Assembly (NCBI GenBank): GCA_040756745.1
Contig: JBFLYO010000016.1
Location: forward strand, 1-64,000
Source of the DNA: JBFLYO01 sp040756745
GTDB lineage: Bacteria > Bacteroidota > Ignavibacteria > UBA10030 > UBA6906
Direction: 5' to 3'
Length of the DNA stretch: 64,000 nt
The translations under genes were made by a program, and so were the position numbers. A model generated the notes under the pieces. That model was not told the DNA's origin, searched no databases, and was given only the letters and a program-made list of their open reading frames with translations. Numbering within the stretch: the first letter of the stretch is position 1; each line of letters begins with the position of its first letter. Below, piece after piece: positions 49,251 to 57,825 of this stretch.

Positions 49251-49327
49251 GAATTCAGATATCTGATATCAGAATTCGAAGGGGGGTAACCACCTTCGAC
49301 AACCCACGCAAGGCGATTACCCCCCTT
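49251..49327. repeat. Two intergenic palindromes between the MetE-like and PorV-like genes
   Basis: An AT-rich palindrome GAATTCAGATATC/GATATCAGAATTC (49251-49277) is followed by an 11-bp inverted repeat AAGGGGGGTAA (49279-49289)/TTACCCCCCTT (49317-49327) with a 27-nt loop. No T-run follows on the coding strand, so an intrinsic terminator is not supported. The 139-bp gap otherwise shows nothing. Confidence 0.5.
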
Positions 49328-49360
49328 TGCTGTTGGTCGGGACAGCAGTACGGCAGGTCG

Positions 49361-50386
49361 CTACTTCATGCCGAGCGAGAGGGTGATTCTGTGGACCGAA
49401 TCAACAAGATCCATCTTCGTGAAGGCGTAGTCAACACGGATCGAGTAGTCGGACAACTTCGTCATGAACCCCGCCCCCGCCGTGAAGCTCTCGACGGTCG
49501 TTTTGATTGCCGGCGAGAAACTGTTGCCGCCGTCGTCGACCCCCGAGTAGTTGAACTTGTAGCCGCCGCGGACGGAGATCATCTCCATGAAGGTGTACTC
49601 GCCTCCCACGAAGTAGTACTGTAGGCCGTCCTGTGGCTTTACCGCGTCAACGGTGACCATCAAGGAATTCATGTCATCCGTGAGCGGTGTCATCGATGTA
49701 CCGATGCTGAACGTCAGCGGGATGGGAGCGGCAAAATCGTAGAACTTCATGTCGCTCCCGAGGTTGCTGAGTCGCGCACCGATGTTCCACCCCAGAATGC
49801 CGATGCTGTACACCGATCCGAAGTCGAACGCAACTGCCGTGGCCGTCTTATCATCGATCTTCTCGCTGATGTACTTTGCCGAGAGGCCGAGCGAGAGCTG
49901 GTCGGTGATGGCACGCGCATAGCTGACCTGGAGGACCATGTCGCGGTAGTCATACGTGTCGCTCGTCACCTTGTCGATCTCGAGTGCCCGCAGTTCAGCG
50001 CTTCCGCCGGGATACACATCGCGGTCTGCGGGAATCCCCGAGAGGCCGAACGTCATGAAGCCGAGACCGATCGTCCCGACATCCTCGAGGTTGTAAGATA
50101 TCGAGGCCGCCTGCTGATTCAGATCGGCAAACCACTTGTTGTACGTGAACGCCGCCTGCGCGCGCTGGTCGGTGGCCAGCGTAATGCCGGCGGGATTCCA
50201 GTACATATTTGTCACGTCTCCCGTCAGTGAGGTGACAGCCGAGCCGAGGCCAACCTGCCGCGCACCGACGCCGATCTTCAGGAACGCGGCCGAATTGATG
50301 CCGGCCTTCCTGTTCTGGGCGTCGGACGTGCCAGCCACCAGCGTCACCATCAGGAGGATCGCCGTCAGAACATACATTCGTTTCAT
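49361..50386 (-). CDS. PorV/PorQ-family outer-membrane beta-barrel protein
   Basis: 341 residues with a signal peptide (MYVLTAILLMVTLVAGTSDA). The start of the mature chain, AAFLKIGVGARQVGLGSAVTSLTGDVTNMYWNPAG (seen as AAFLKIGVGARQVGLG and NMYWNPAG), is the hallmark of the PorV/UPF0164 family, FadL-like 14-stranded barrels. In type IX secretion PorV carries substrates with C-terminal sorting domains, and the gene just upstream encodes such a substrate. The chain ends in alternating strands (HRITLSLGMK) as expected for a barrel. This copy is probably locus-specific and not the core secretion PorV. GAGGA precedes the ATG at 50386. Confidence 0.86.
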   Translation of the reverse strand: MKRMYVLTAILLMVTLVAGTSDAQNRKAGINSAAFLKIGVGARQVGLGSAVTSLTGDVTNMYWNPAGITLATDQRAQAAFTYNKWFADLNQQAASISYNLEDVGTIGLGFMTFGLSGIPADRDVYPGGSAELRALEIDKVTSDTYDYRDMVLQVSYARAITDQLSLGLSAKYISEKIDDKTATAVAFDFGSVYSIGILGWNIGARLSNLGSDMKFYDFAAPIPLTFSIGTSMTPLTDDMNSLMVTVDAVKPQDGLQYYFVGGEYTFMEMISVRGGYKFNYSGVDDGGNSFSPAIKTTVESFTAGAGFMTKLSDYSIRVDYAFTKMDLVDSVHRITLSLGMK

Positions 50387-50414
50387 AGGACTGTCCTCTA
50401 TCATAGATGGTCAG

Positions 50415-52919
50415 TTATCGGAGAATGGAGAAGTAGCCGGTCTTCTTGCCGCCGGTGGGGGATTCCACCACGTAGATATAGAGACCGCTGGCGACTTCGA
50501 TTCCGTCCTTCGAGAACATATCCCAGAACGTCGCACCCAGGCTCGGGTCGCTCGACGAGAAATCAAACTGGTCGATGATCTGGCCTGAAACGTCCAGGAT
50601 CGTGATTTTGCACTGCGGTGGCAGGTTATAGAAGAGCAGCTTGTGATCGTACACATTGGAGAAGTTGTCGTGCAACGCCGCCCGCTTATAGGGGTTCGGC
50701 CGCACACCGACATTCGCAACGTCCCCCGCTGCGGCCAGCGCCGAATAGACAACCTGCACGGCGCCGATGTCCTTCTTTCCGGCCGCCGTCTTGGGGTAGT
50801 TCGGATTGTTGGGTGCGAACGGGAAGGTTTTCTGCCACAGACCGTTGGCGCCGTCCCGGTTGGTTGAATGCGTCTCCATCCGGGCCGTGGTCTCGCCGGC
50901 GGGGCCTGTATATGTCCCCTCCTTGTACGCAGAGACGTAGTACCAGTACGAGAACCCGAGAACGACATCCTTGTCCTCATAGAGATACTTGTATCCGGGT
51001 GTCGTCGTCTTCGGGAACGTCGCCAGATCCGCTTTCGGAACCACCTTCACAAGTTCCCACGTTCCCCACGTATCGGGTTGATAGAGTCCCTTCAACGAAG
51101 TCCCTGCGACCTCGGCAAAAGCGTCGAATTTCGGATTCACGGGCTTCTTCAACGAGGTGATGTCCGCACCCACCGTCATCTGCTCCTGATACCGGTCGGC
51201 GAGGCGCATCCCTTCGTCGAGCCACGCCTTCTTCTTGAAGTTCGACGATTTCCAGATCTTGTACCCCTGGAACTCGGGATCGGCTTCGGCGCGGTCATCC
51301 CACTCAACCCTCACGGACTTCGTCAGTGTATTGGAGACCTTCATATCGGGCAACGCAGGCAGGACCGGGACGCTCGCCGAGCCGTTGGCATATACGTACC
51401 GCGCAGCGCGGACGGCCTTCTGGACCCCCTCCAGCCGATAGCCGCCGACGATTGCCAGGACGAATGTCACCGAGGAATCCTTCTCAATGCGGACCGGGCC
51501 GATGCCGCTATACAGGTCGCCGTTGAAGTCATGCGCGAAGTTGTACCCGGTCGTCCATTTGCCCCAGCCCGTAGGATAGCCGGTACCGTCTTCCAGCGGC
51601 GTCTGGTCAAACGTGTTCAGCGTCTTCTGGTCTCCGTTCGGCTGACCGGGAGAGGCGAGGGGCACCCAGGTTGTGACGTCGCCCGTCGTTCCGGATGCAA
51701 AGAACGCGGGGTTCGGGCTCAGGTCGAGCTGGGCAAGCGTGCGCGATGATCCGCCGTTCCTCGCAAACTCGCCGATGCCGACGGTGAACATCTCCTTCGG
51801 GTCGGTGAAGCGCCCGGCAAGCGAACCTCCGGAACCTGCGGACAGGTACCAGCCCTGTTGCCCTCCTGTGCCGACGGGATGCGTTCCGAAGATCGTGTTC
51901 CGCGTTGGCAGCGCGTTTGTGAGCTGTGTCGGATCAGTGGGGAGCCCGCCCGATTTCGCACCGAGCCAGTCCCACCCGATCCAAATGTCGGTATAGGCGC
52001 GCTTCGTCACGCCGTTGTACCCCATATTGAAGTTGCCAGCCGTTGGCGACTGGGTGCGGGCGCCCGCGTAGTAGGCAACGAACCCCCACGGGTTGCCGCT
52101 CGGATCGGGATCGCCGACCCATCCACCCATGCGGGTGAATTTCTCGCCGATCAGGTTCTCATTCCGGCCGCCGCCGAGATAGCTGCTGACAGACATGAAG
52201 ATCTCGCCCGACATGACCAGGCTGATGGCCTGGATCGCTGGATCCGCGAGGGCTGCATCGGCTGCACCGTCCAGGTTCATGTCGCGCTGGCCGGTGTTCT
52301 TGAATTCGATCTCGAGGATCACGAAGTCGTTGAAGTTGTTCCAGTTCGGCCCTGTCCAGGCGTGCGCTCTGATCTTCACGTCGCACCCGGTGTTCGTGGG
52401 CCAACCCGCTTCATACACCGCATGCTGTCGCCGGGTCCCGTCCACAAAGTAGGGTTCGACGCTGTACTTCCGCGGCGCTCCGTCGCCGAGGACACCCGGC
52501 TTGTAGGTCACCTGACCCCAGTTGCCGGTGGCAGGTGCCGCGACGCCCTGCTTGGTTGGGTTAAAGTTAGAGTCCGCATGGAACACTTGTGCGTGCATAT
52601 AGTGGGACCAGAAGATGGTCCAATGGAATGCCGCGGGCCAGTGGGCGTTTGGCGTCGACCATCCGCGGTCGAAGTTGCCGAACCGGATGAACTGCCGCGC
52701 ACCCTGTGTGGGATACGTCGCTCCCTCACCGTAATACGGCCCGAATGCTTGCGGGAGGAATGAATCCCAGAGGTCCCCCGCCTGCAGGACGCCTGCGCCG
52801 GGGAAACCAATCACCGAATTCGCGGGCGTGCCGGGTTGTGCGAGCGCTGCGCACGGCAACAGGAGGACGAGAGCGACCGCCAGTGCCGCCGCGAGCGTCG
52901 TAATGTTGGATCGGTTCAT
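50415..52919 (-). CDS. Large secreted surface protein with Fn3-like and C-terminal FlgD/type IX sorting-like domain
   Basis: 834 residues with a signal peptide (TLAAALAVALVLLLPCAALA). The central ~500 residues are a beta-rich region without a family I recognise (GFVAYYAGARTQSP; FNFDRGWSTPNAHWP-like segments). A fibronectin-like domain follows near 560-700 (VRVEWDDRAEADPEFQGYKIW), then a C-terminal Ig-like domain with VRPNPYKRAA, CKITILDVSGQII and GLYIYVVESP...GYFSILR, the layout of FlgD_ig/type IX sorting domains. It sits where a SusD lipoprotein would be expected after the TonB receptor, but it is no SusD. It probably binds the glycan at the cell surface. AAGGAG precedes the ATG at 52919. 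Confidence 0.78.
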   Translation of the reverse strand: MNRSNITTLAAALAVALVLLLPCAALAQPGTPANSVIGFPGAGVLQAGDLWDSFLPQAFGPYYGEGATYPTQGARQFIRFGNFDRGWSTPNAHWPAAFHWTIFWSHYMHAQVFHADSNFNPTKQGVAAPATGNWGQVTYKPGVLGDGAPRKYSVEPYFVDGTRRQHAVYEAGWPTNTGCDVKIRAHAWTGPNWNNFNDFVILEIEFKNTGQRDMNLDGAADAALADPAIQAISLVMSGEIFMSVSSYLGGGRNENLIGEKFTRMGGWVGDPDPSGNPWGFVAYYAGARTQSPTAGNFNMGYNGVTKRAYTDIWIGWDWLGAKSGGLPTDPTQLTNALPTRNTIFGTHPVGTGGQQGWYLSAGSGGSLAGRFTDPKEMFTVGIGEFARNGGSSRTLAQLDLSPNPAFFASGTTGDVTTWVPLASPGQPNGDQKTLNTFDQTPLEDGTGYPTGWGKWTTGYNFAHDFNGDLYSGIGPVRIEKDSSVTFVLAIVGGYRLEGVQKAVRAARYVYANGSASVPVLPALPDMKVSNTLTKSVRVEWDDRAEADPEFQGYKIWKSSNFKKKAWLDEGMRLADRYQEQMTVGADITSLKKPVNPKFDAFAEVAGTSLKGLYQPDTWGTWELVKVVPKADLATFPKTTTPGYKYLYEDKDVVLGFSYWYYVSAYKEGTYTGPAGETTARMETHSTNRDGANGLWQKTFPFAPNNPNYPKTAAGKKDIGAVQVVYSALAAAGDVANVGVRPNPYKRAALHDNFSNVYDHKLLFYNLPPQCKITILDVSGQIIDQFDFSSSDPSLGATFWDMFSKDGIEVASGLYIYVVESPTGGKKTGYFSILR

Positions 52920-52953
52920 ATCATTGCTCCTTGTTTTCAACATTCGATCGGCA

Positions 52954-55900
52954 TTAGAAGGTCAGCCGTGCGCCAAAATAGAATTCACGCGGGAAGCCGT
53001 AGAAATAGCTGCCGTCTGCACCCACCGGCCGGACGTACGGGCCTGTCGGGTTGGGTGAGCCCGCAGCATTCGACTTCTCCCAGAGGAACTGCGTGTCAAG
53101 ATTGTCGTACCCGATGATGTTCGTCCAATTAAAGGCGTTGATCACCTCGGCAAACACCGAGAGCCGGACTCCCTCGAATTCGAACCCCTTCTCCAGCCTG
53201 AGATCCACCTGCTGGTTCCAGGGTCCTTCCGCAAACTCGCGGCCGATCGTGCGCGCATCGGCGGTTGTGTATTTCGGATAGAAGAAGCCGCTCTGGAATG
53301 TCCCGATGGATGACAGGACGATGTCTTCGGGGAATCCCAGTATGAGCTGGTACGTGATCCGGTGCGTACGGTCATATCCACCGGTCAGCGTGCTTGCGCC
53401 GCCGACGACATCGGTCTGGATCTTGTTGTAGAAGTTGATGTCATCAATCGGGAGGCCCCCCGCCAAACGTGCGCTATCGCCATTTGCGGTGGAGAAGGAG
53501 GTCTGCATCTTCGGATCCAGTCCTGCGAACGCCGATGCCTTGATATAGCTGTACGTGTACGTGGCGCGCCCCGAGACCGTCAGGATGCCGTCAAAGAAGC
53601 TCTGCCGTTGCCCCTCCAGCGTCACTTCCACGCCTCGGGAATCCGCATATCCGGCCGAGAAGCCGACGTAGTAGTTCGTTCCATACGGCCCGCTGCGCGG
53701 GATCACGTTGTACGAATAGTAGCCGTAATCCTCGATGTCGCGCAGGTACGCGTTGAAGTTCAATGCAAACTTCGGCACGAACTCCCACTGGATCCCGAGT
53801 TCGTAGTTGTTCGACTTGTAAGGCTTCTGGAGCACACTCGGGTTGTTCGGGAGCGATGTGTTCCCGAAGTTGTTGTAGTTAGCATAGACCCGTGAGTAGG
53901 GCGGGGGGAGCGAATTCCGCGAGTACGAGAAGTACATCGCTGCAACGTCGGAGATCGGGTGGGAAACGCCGATCCTCGGCGATAAGAAGACGTAGGTATC
54001 AACCTTTTTGCTCCTCTGCGTCTGCCGCTGGGTGACCGTGATCGGCACACCGGTCAGGGTGTCGACTGATACCTGGACGTCTCGATACGGCGCAAAATAA
54101 TTGGTGAACTCGAGCGCATCAGGATTCCAGGTGTCCACACGCGCGCCCAGGTTGATGATGAGCCCCGCGTATTCCATCCGGTCCTGGATGTACCCGCCGA
54201 ATTCTGTCGGCTTGGGGTTCCACTGCTCGATATAGTACTGTTGCTTCGCATCTACCGCTCCGAGGAACGACGCTCGGCGCAGCATGTCCACGTTGTGGAA
54301 CCTCGCCTGTCCCCCAACCTGCAACCGGTGGTTTGCTGTGAGCTGATTTGTGTAATCCCCCTTAACGGTGAAGACCGAGTACAGCAGGTTCTCGTAAAAG
54401 AATCCGGGTCGCGCAAGCCTGGCAGTGGTTCCGCCTGCATTGAACGGTGTGCTCGTCGAGCTCGCTTGCTCATCCTGATTGCGGAAGAATTTGGTCAGGT
54501 CAGTATTGTTGATGTACTTATTAGCCTGAGCGAGGGTTTCCAGCGTGATGAAGTCGCCGTCCTCGTCCAGCGCGCAGAATCCGTCGCCGTTGTCGTCGCT
54601 ATAGCCCGTGCGCGTTTGATTTGACGTTATGCTGGCCTGTACTTCGTAGAAGGACGAAGGGTCAAGGATGTGCGTGAGCTTGAGGCTGCCAATGATGTCC
54701 GCACCGTCGTTCTTTGGCACCCCCTCCAGGTAGAATCGGGCGCTCTCCTGATACCCCCTGTTCTTCCATCCGAAAAACCGCCCGCGATCGGTAAGTATGC
54801 CAAGACCCGTGACTTTGATGTCGCCGGTGATGTTGTACTGGGTCTTCAGGGTCAGGCCGATTTCACGTGCGAATTCGTTCGGCAGCCGGCCGTACGAGTT
54901 GAAGTACTTCCCCGTAAAGAAGAAGCCCCAGTCCTGCATGATATCACCGCTCAACGATCCCTCGAACTCCACGGTTGGCTTCTCGTTGAGATACTTCCCA
55001 TTAGCGTATGTATATCGCCCCAGCCGGGCGCTGTCCGCAGGGAGCGTCGTGCCAAAGGGGAGGCCCGCAGCCCTTCGTGCCCTCAACGAGTCCACGCGGT
55101 ATTGCAGGTCTGACTTCTCTTTGAAGTAAAGGAAGTCGTTCCAGTAGACGTCTGGACCATTATAGCGGAGCCCTTTGAACTGGCTGACCCGGCCTGTAAT
55201 GCTGCCGGTCAGCGGCCCGCGCCCTTCTCGCAGGGCATAGTTCACGAGGCCCGCCGTGGCCGACGAATACTCGGCTCCCACAGCGCCCGTATTCACGCTT
55301 ACCTGCTCCACAGAGTTGAAGCTGAAATCGCCGATCTTGCTCAGCTCGCTTCCGTGGAAGCGGGGTACGCTGTTGTATACCAGATACGGCGTATGGGCCA
55401 TATCTCCGGCATATGTATAGAACTGGTCGCTGACGTCAACACCGTCCACGATGGTCTTGGTCTCATTGATGCGGCCGCCGCGGATGAAGCCGTTGTACGC
55501 GCTCGCCGACGTTGCGATCAGTCCTACGGATGTGCGGATAGGGAGCGAGGAGATGTCGTCCGAGGTTATTGTGGACTTGGATGCCGTGAGGCTTCTATCC
55601 ACAAGGGGTCGTTCTGCCTGAATGACGATTTCCGCCAGACCAACCGCTTCCGACTGGAGCGTGAAATCCAAGGTCAGGATCTGGTCAGATTCGATCAGCA
55701 CGCCGACGACAACCTGCGGCGCGTACCCGACCGCCGAGGCGCGCACACGATACGTCCCCGGCGGGACATTCAGAATGAAATAGTTTCCGGAAGGATCCGT
55801 TGCCGCACCGAGCGTCGTGCCGACAACCACGACGTTCACCCCCGGAACAGCAGCCCCGTCGGAGCTCTTGACCGCCCCCGTGATCTTTCCGTTGCCGGCC

Positions 55901-55971
55901 ACTGCAACCTGCGTCAGCGCAGCGGAGGCCAACAGAACGATCGCCAGGAATCTGTAGCAGCGTTGGGTCAT
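52954..55971 (-). CDS. TonB-dependent outer-membrane receptor with carboxypeptidase-regulatory-like domain
   Basis: 1005 residues. A signal peptide (RFLAIVLLASAALTQVAVA) is followed by a carboxypeptidase-regulatory-like domain at about 27-110 (GKITGAVKSSDGAAVPGVNV; ATDPSGNYFILNVPPGTYRV), a plug region (STITSDDISSLPIRTSVGL; RGGRINETKTIVDGVDV) and a long barrel ending in the aromatic-terminated strand EFYFGARLTF. It imports oligosaccharides using TonB energy. A strong AGGAGG lies before the ATG at 55971. A good promoter at 56207-56235 with an IclR-type site at its start would give a leader of about 230 nt. No SusD-like lipoprotein gene accompanies it. Confidence 0.92.
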   Translation of the reverse strand: MTQRCYRFLAIVLLASAALTQVAVAGNGKITGAVKSSDGAAVPGVNVVVVGTTLGAATDPSGNYFILNVPPGTYRVRASAVGYAPQVVVGVLIESDQILTLDFTLQSEAVGLAEIVIQAERPLVDRSLTASKSTITSDDISSLPIRTSVGLIATSASAYNGFIRGGRINETKTIVDGVDVSDQFYTYAGDMAHTPYLVYNSVPRFHGSELSKIGDFSFNSVEQVSVNTGAVGAEYSSATAGLVNYALREGRGPLTGSITGRVSQFKGLRYNGPDVYWNDFLYFKEKSDLQYRVDSLRARRAAGLPFGTTLPADSARLGRYTYANGKYLNEKPTVEFEGSLSGDIMQDWGFFFTGKYFNSYGRLPNEFAREIGLTLKTQYNITGDIKVTGLGILTDRGRFFGWKNRGYQESARFYLEGVPKNDGADIIGSLKLTHILDPSSFYEVQASITSNQTRTGYSDDNGDGFCALDEDGDFITLETLAQANKYINNTDLTKFFRNQDEQASSTSTPFNAGGTTARLARPGFFYENLLYSVFTVKGDYTNQLTANHRLQVGGQARFHNVDMLRRASFLGAVDAKQQYYIEQWNPKPTEFGGYIQDRMEYAGLIINLGARVDTWNPDALEFTNYFAPYRDVQVSVDTLTGVPITVTQRQTQRSKKVDTYVFLSPRIGVSHPISDVAAMYFSYSRNSLPPPYSRVYANYNNFGNTSLPNNPSVLQKPYKSNNYELGIQWEFVPKFALNFNAYLRDIEDYGYYSYNVIPRSGPYGTNYYVGFSAGYADSRGVEVTLEGQRQSFFDGILTVSGRATYTYSYIKASAFAGLDPKMQTSFSTANGDSARLAGGLPIDDINFYNKIQTDVVGGASTLTGGYDRTHRITYQLILGFPEDIVLSSIGTFQSGFFYPKYTTADARTIGREFAEGPWNQQVDLRLEKGFEFEGVRLSVFAEVINAFNWTNIIGYDNLDTQFLWEKSNAAGSPNPTGPYVRPVGADGSYFYGFPREFYFGARLTF

Positions 55972-56178
55972 ATCGTTCCTCCTTCGATCATGAATTGAGT
56001 AGGGTGGGTGGATGGATTGACGTGATGTAACGGATGCATCGTACACTCGTGCGGTCAGCGCGGCATGGCTTCCCGTCGGGGGAGACCGCATGCTGCGGTG
56101 ACGGAATGCGAACAGGAATGAGAACTGAGTCTGGAACCTGTGCGAACGCCCGGGCAGGAGATATTCACCCGGCGTTCC

Positions 56179-56203
56179 ACTAATAGAATGGTGTTTTATC
56201 ACC
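56179..56203. promoter_or_regulatory. Diverged IclR-type operator at the TonB-receptor promoter
   Basis: Matches the perfect site at 29938-29962 in 18 of 25 positions, including ACTAATA at one end and TGTTTTAT in the right half; its own arms match in only 6 of 11 pairs. It covers the predicted +1 of the receptor transcript, 3 bp from the -10 box. Confidence 0.6.
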
Positions 56204-56206
56204 GGA

Positions 56207-56235
56207 AAAATAGCACATTGCCGATGTTTTGTCAA
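56207..56235 (-). promoter_or_regulatory. Predicted sigma70-type promoter of the TonB-receptor operon
   Basis: On the minus strand, a consensus -35 TTGACA (56235-56230), a 17-bp spacer and -10 TATTTT (56212-56207). The start near 56200 falls in the IclR-type site. Confidence 0.65.
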
Positions 56236-56256
56236 GCGCTTTCTTTCCCCGGAGCG

Positions 56257-56285
56257 TTGCGGATGAACCGGGCATTCTCTACTTT
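56257..56285 (+). promoter_or_regulatory. Possible promoter of the rightward operon
   Basis: -35 TTGCGG (56257-56262), 17-bp spacer and -10 TACTTT (56280-56285), about 50 bp before the isomerase-like ATG. The match to consensus is moderate. Confidence 0.4.
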
Positions 56286-56337
56286 ACTCCCGACGCGCTG
56301 TGAAACCCGATTCCACTATTGAAATGAGTGAGGCAGG

Positions 56338-57153
56338 ATGCGCATTCTCGTCGCGCGCTCGAAATGGGAGTTCGACACACTCCCCCTCGATGACTTTCTA
56401 CGGAAGATATCGGGCGCCGGTTTCGACGCGTCCGACATCCACCTCCCTTCACTGAAGGAGTCCCCGGAAGAAACCGCCGCCCTGCACCACCGCTACCGCC
56501 TTTCTCTTATGGCCCTGATTACCAGCGAGGGGAAAACGCCAGAGGAGCATTGCCGTTCGCTCGAGGAACGGCTCGCCCTGGCCGCCCGGTGCAGCGCGGG
56601 GCATGTGAACTGCCATACGGGAAGGGACATTTTTACACCAGAGGAGAATATCACAATTTTCAGGGCCGCCGCAGATCTTGCTCGCCGTTACGGGCTGCCC
56701 ATTTCACACGAAACTCACCGCGGACGCGCCCTGTTTAGCCTTCCGGCAACACGCGATCTTTTGCGGACACTCCCGGAACTCAGGATAACCGCAGATTTTT
56801 CACACTGGTGCTGTGTGCATGAATCGCTACTCCAGGACCAGGAAGACGCTCTGGCACTCGCCATCGAGCGCTCTGATTACATCCACGCCCGGATCGGCCA
56901 CGCGGAAGGACCCCAGGTCAATGACCCCCGTGCCCCTGAATGGGACACAGAGCGCAATATCCACCTGGAGTGGTGGAAGCGGATCGCGCGGGAGCACGTA
57001 AAACGCGGCTCGGAACGCCTGTTCGTCTGTCCCGAATTCGGCCCCGCTCCCTACATGCCGCAACTGCCGCATACGCGGCAGCCGGTCACGGATCTGTGGG
57101 AAGTCACGCTGTATATGAAAGACCTTCTTCGTAAAGCACTGGAGGAGAATTAA
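56338..57153 (+). CDS. Sugar phosphate isomerase/epimerase-like TIM barrel
   Basis: 271 residues of the xylose-isomerase-like TIM-barrel family. Metal-site candidates are Glu in PISHETHRGR, Asp and His in ITADFSHWCCVHE, His in IHARIGHAEGPQ and Glu in FVCPEFGPAPY, in the order expected for AP_endonuc_2 proteins. It is only distantly similar to the IclR-linked isomerase-like protein at 28320-29147. First gene of the rightward unit; a short GAGG lies upstream of the ATG. The substrate is unknown, but association with a Gfo/Idh/MocA oxidoreductase is common in inositol and keto-sugar pathways. Confidence 0.84.
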   Translation: MRILVARSKWEFDTLPLDDFLRKISGAGFDASDIHLPSLKESPEETAALHHRYRLSLMALITSEGKTPEEHCRSLEERLALAARCSAGHVNCHTGRDIFTPEENITIFRAAADLARRYGLPISHETHRGRALFSLPATRDLLRTLPELRITADFSHWCCVHESLLQDQEDALALAIERSDYIHARIGHAEGPQVNDPRAPEWDTERNIHLEWWKRIAREHVKRGSERLFVCPEFGPAPYMPQLPHTRQPVTDLWEVTLYMKDLLRKALEEN

Positions 57154-57170
57154 CCACAGAGGCACAGAGA

Positions 57171-57299
57171 AGATTGAGATCGAGATTGAGATTAAGGAAA
57201 AGGGGTGGAGCAGGTTAAGGTCAAGGGGGCCTTCGCCCGCCCTCAACCTTAACCTTGGCCTTGACCTCAATCTTGATCTCAATCTTGATCTCTATTGAG
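57171..57299. repeat. Low-complexity nested hairpin of GATTGAGAT-like and GGTTAAGGT-like units
   Basis: The left half has repeated AGATTGAGAT/GAGATTAAG then AGGTTAAGGTCAAGG; the right half has complements in reverse order (CCTCAACCTTAACC, TTGACCTC, then AATCTTGATCTC twice). It fills the 151-bp gap between isomerase and cupin genes. The same GATTGAGATTAAG vocabulary occurs inside the signal-peptide codons of the propeller gene at 16161-16188. Confidence 0.65.
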
Positions 57300-57304
57300 G
57301 TTCT

Positions 57305-57754
57305 ATGATTATTGCCGATCTTGCAACGATTTCGGGACGCACGTACCCCGCGAGGAGGAGGACCCAGAACCTCGTAGGAGGAGCATCCCCGATCCAGGCA
57401 AATAATTTCTCCATGGGGATGGTCACGCTCGAGGCGCACGGCGGACAGGTGCCGTGGCACAATCAGGAACAGGAAGAGGTGTATCTGATCCTGAACGGCA
57501 CCGGCGAAATGTGCCTTGGAGAGGAGCGGTTCACCGTAAGGTCTGGTCAGGCGGTGTTTATTCCGCCAAAGGTATTTCACCAGCTCACGAACACCGGACC
57601 GACTCCCATGACCATGCTCTATTGTTACGGGCCGGCGGGTGATGTCGCCCACTGGCGGCAGGAGCTGGAAGGGACGCTGCCACGGGCCGGCATCGAGGCG
57701 CCGCCTCTCCCCTACGGCGCAGCGCCACAATGCACCGATGCGCCCGCTCGGTAG
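57305..57754 (+). CDS. Cupin-domain protein
   Basis: 149 residues with a single conserved cupin barrel. Motif 1 is HGGQVPWHNQEQEEVYLILNG, seen as PWHNQ plus EEVYLILNG (one His of the usual HxH is Asn/Gln here), and motif 2 is AVFIPPKVFHQLTNTG. Small cupins bind a metal and act as isomerases, epimerases or dioxygenases on sugars and keto acids, or simply as sensors. It lies between isomerase and oxidoreductase genes, consistent with a sugar-processing role. No export signal. Confidence 0.85.
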   Translation: MIIADLATISGRTYPARRRTQNLVGGASPIQANNFSMGMVTLEAHGGQVPWHNQEQEEVYLILNGTGEMCLGEERFTVRSGQAVFIPPKVFHQLTNTGPTPMTMLYCYGPAGDVAHWRQELEGTLPRAGIEAPPLPYGAAPQCTDAPAR

Positions 57755-57825
57755 TTTTCCTTGCGGCGGTTCCATGAATCGTCGTTTCCCGTGTTCACCC
57801 AGAACCGACCACCGGAGATGTATTC

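Larger units (their letters stand above)
55972..56337. promoter_or_regulatory. Divergent intergenic control region (366 bp)
   Basis: No gene is seen here. It separates the leftward TonB-receptor unit from the rightward isomerase-mannosidase unit and holds promoters in both directions, an IclR-type site and a small hairpin (ACCGCA/TGCGGT, 56085-56099) inside the long receptor leader. No known riboswitch could be recognised. Confidence 0.7.

Noticed and set aside
49279..49327. G/C-rich inverted repeat as intrinsic terminator after the PorV-like gene
   Set aside because: The loop is 27 nt and no T-run follows on the coding strand.
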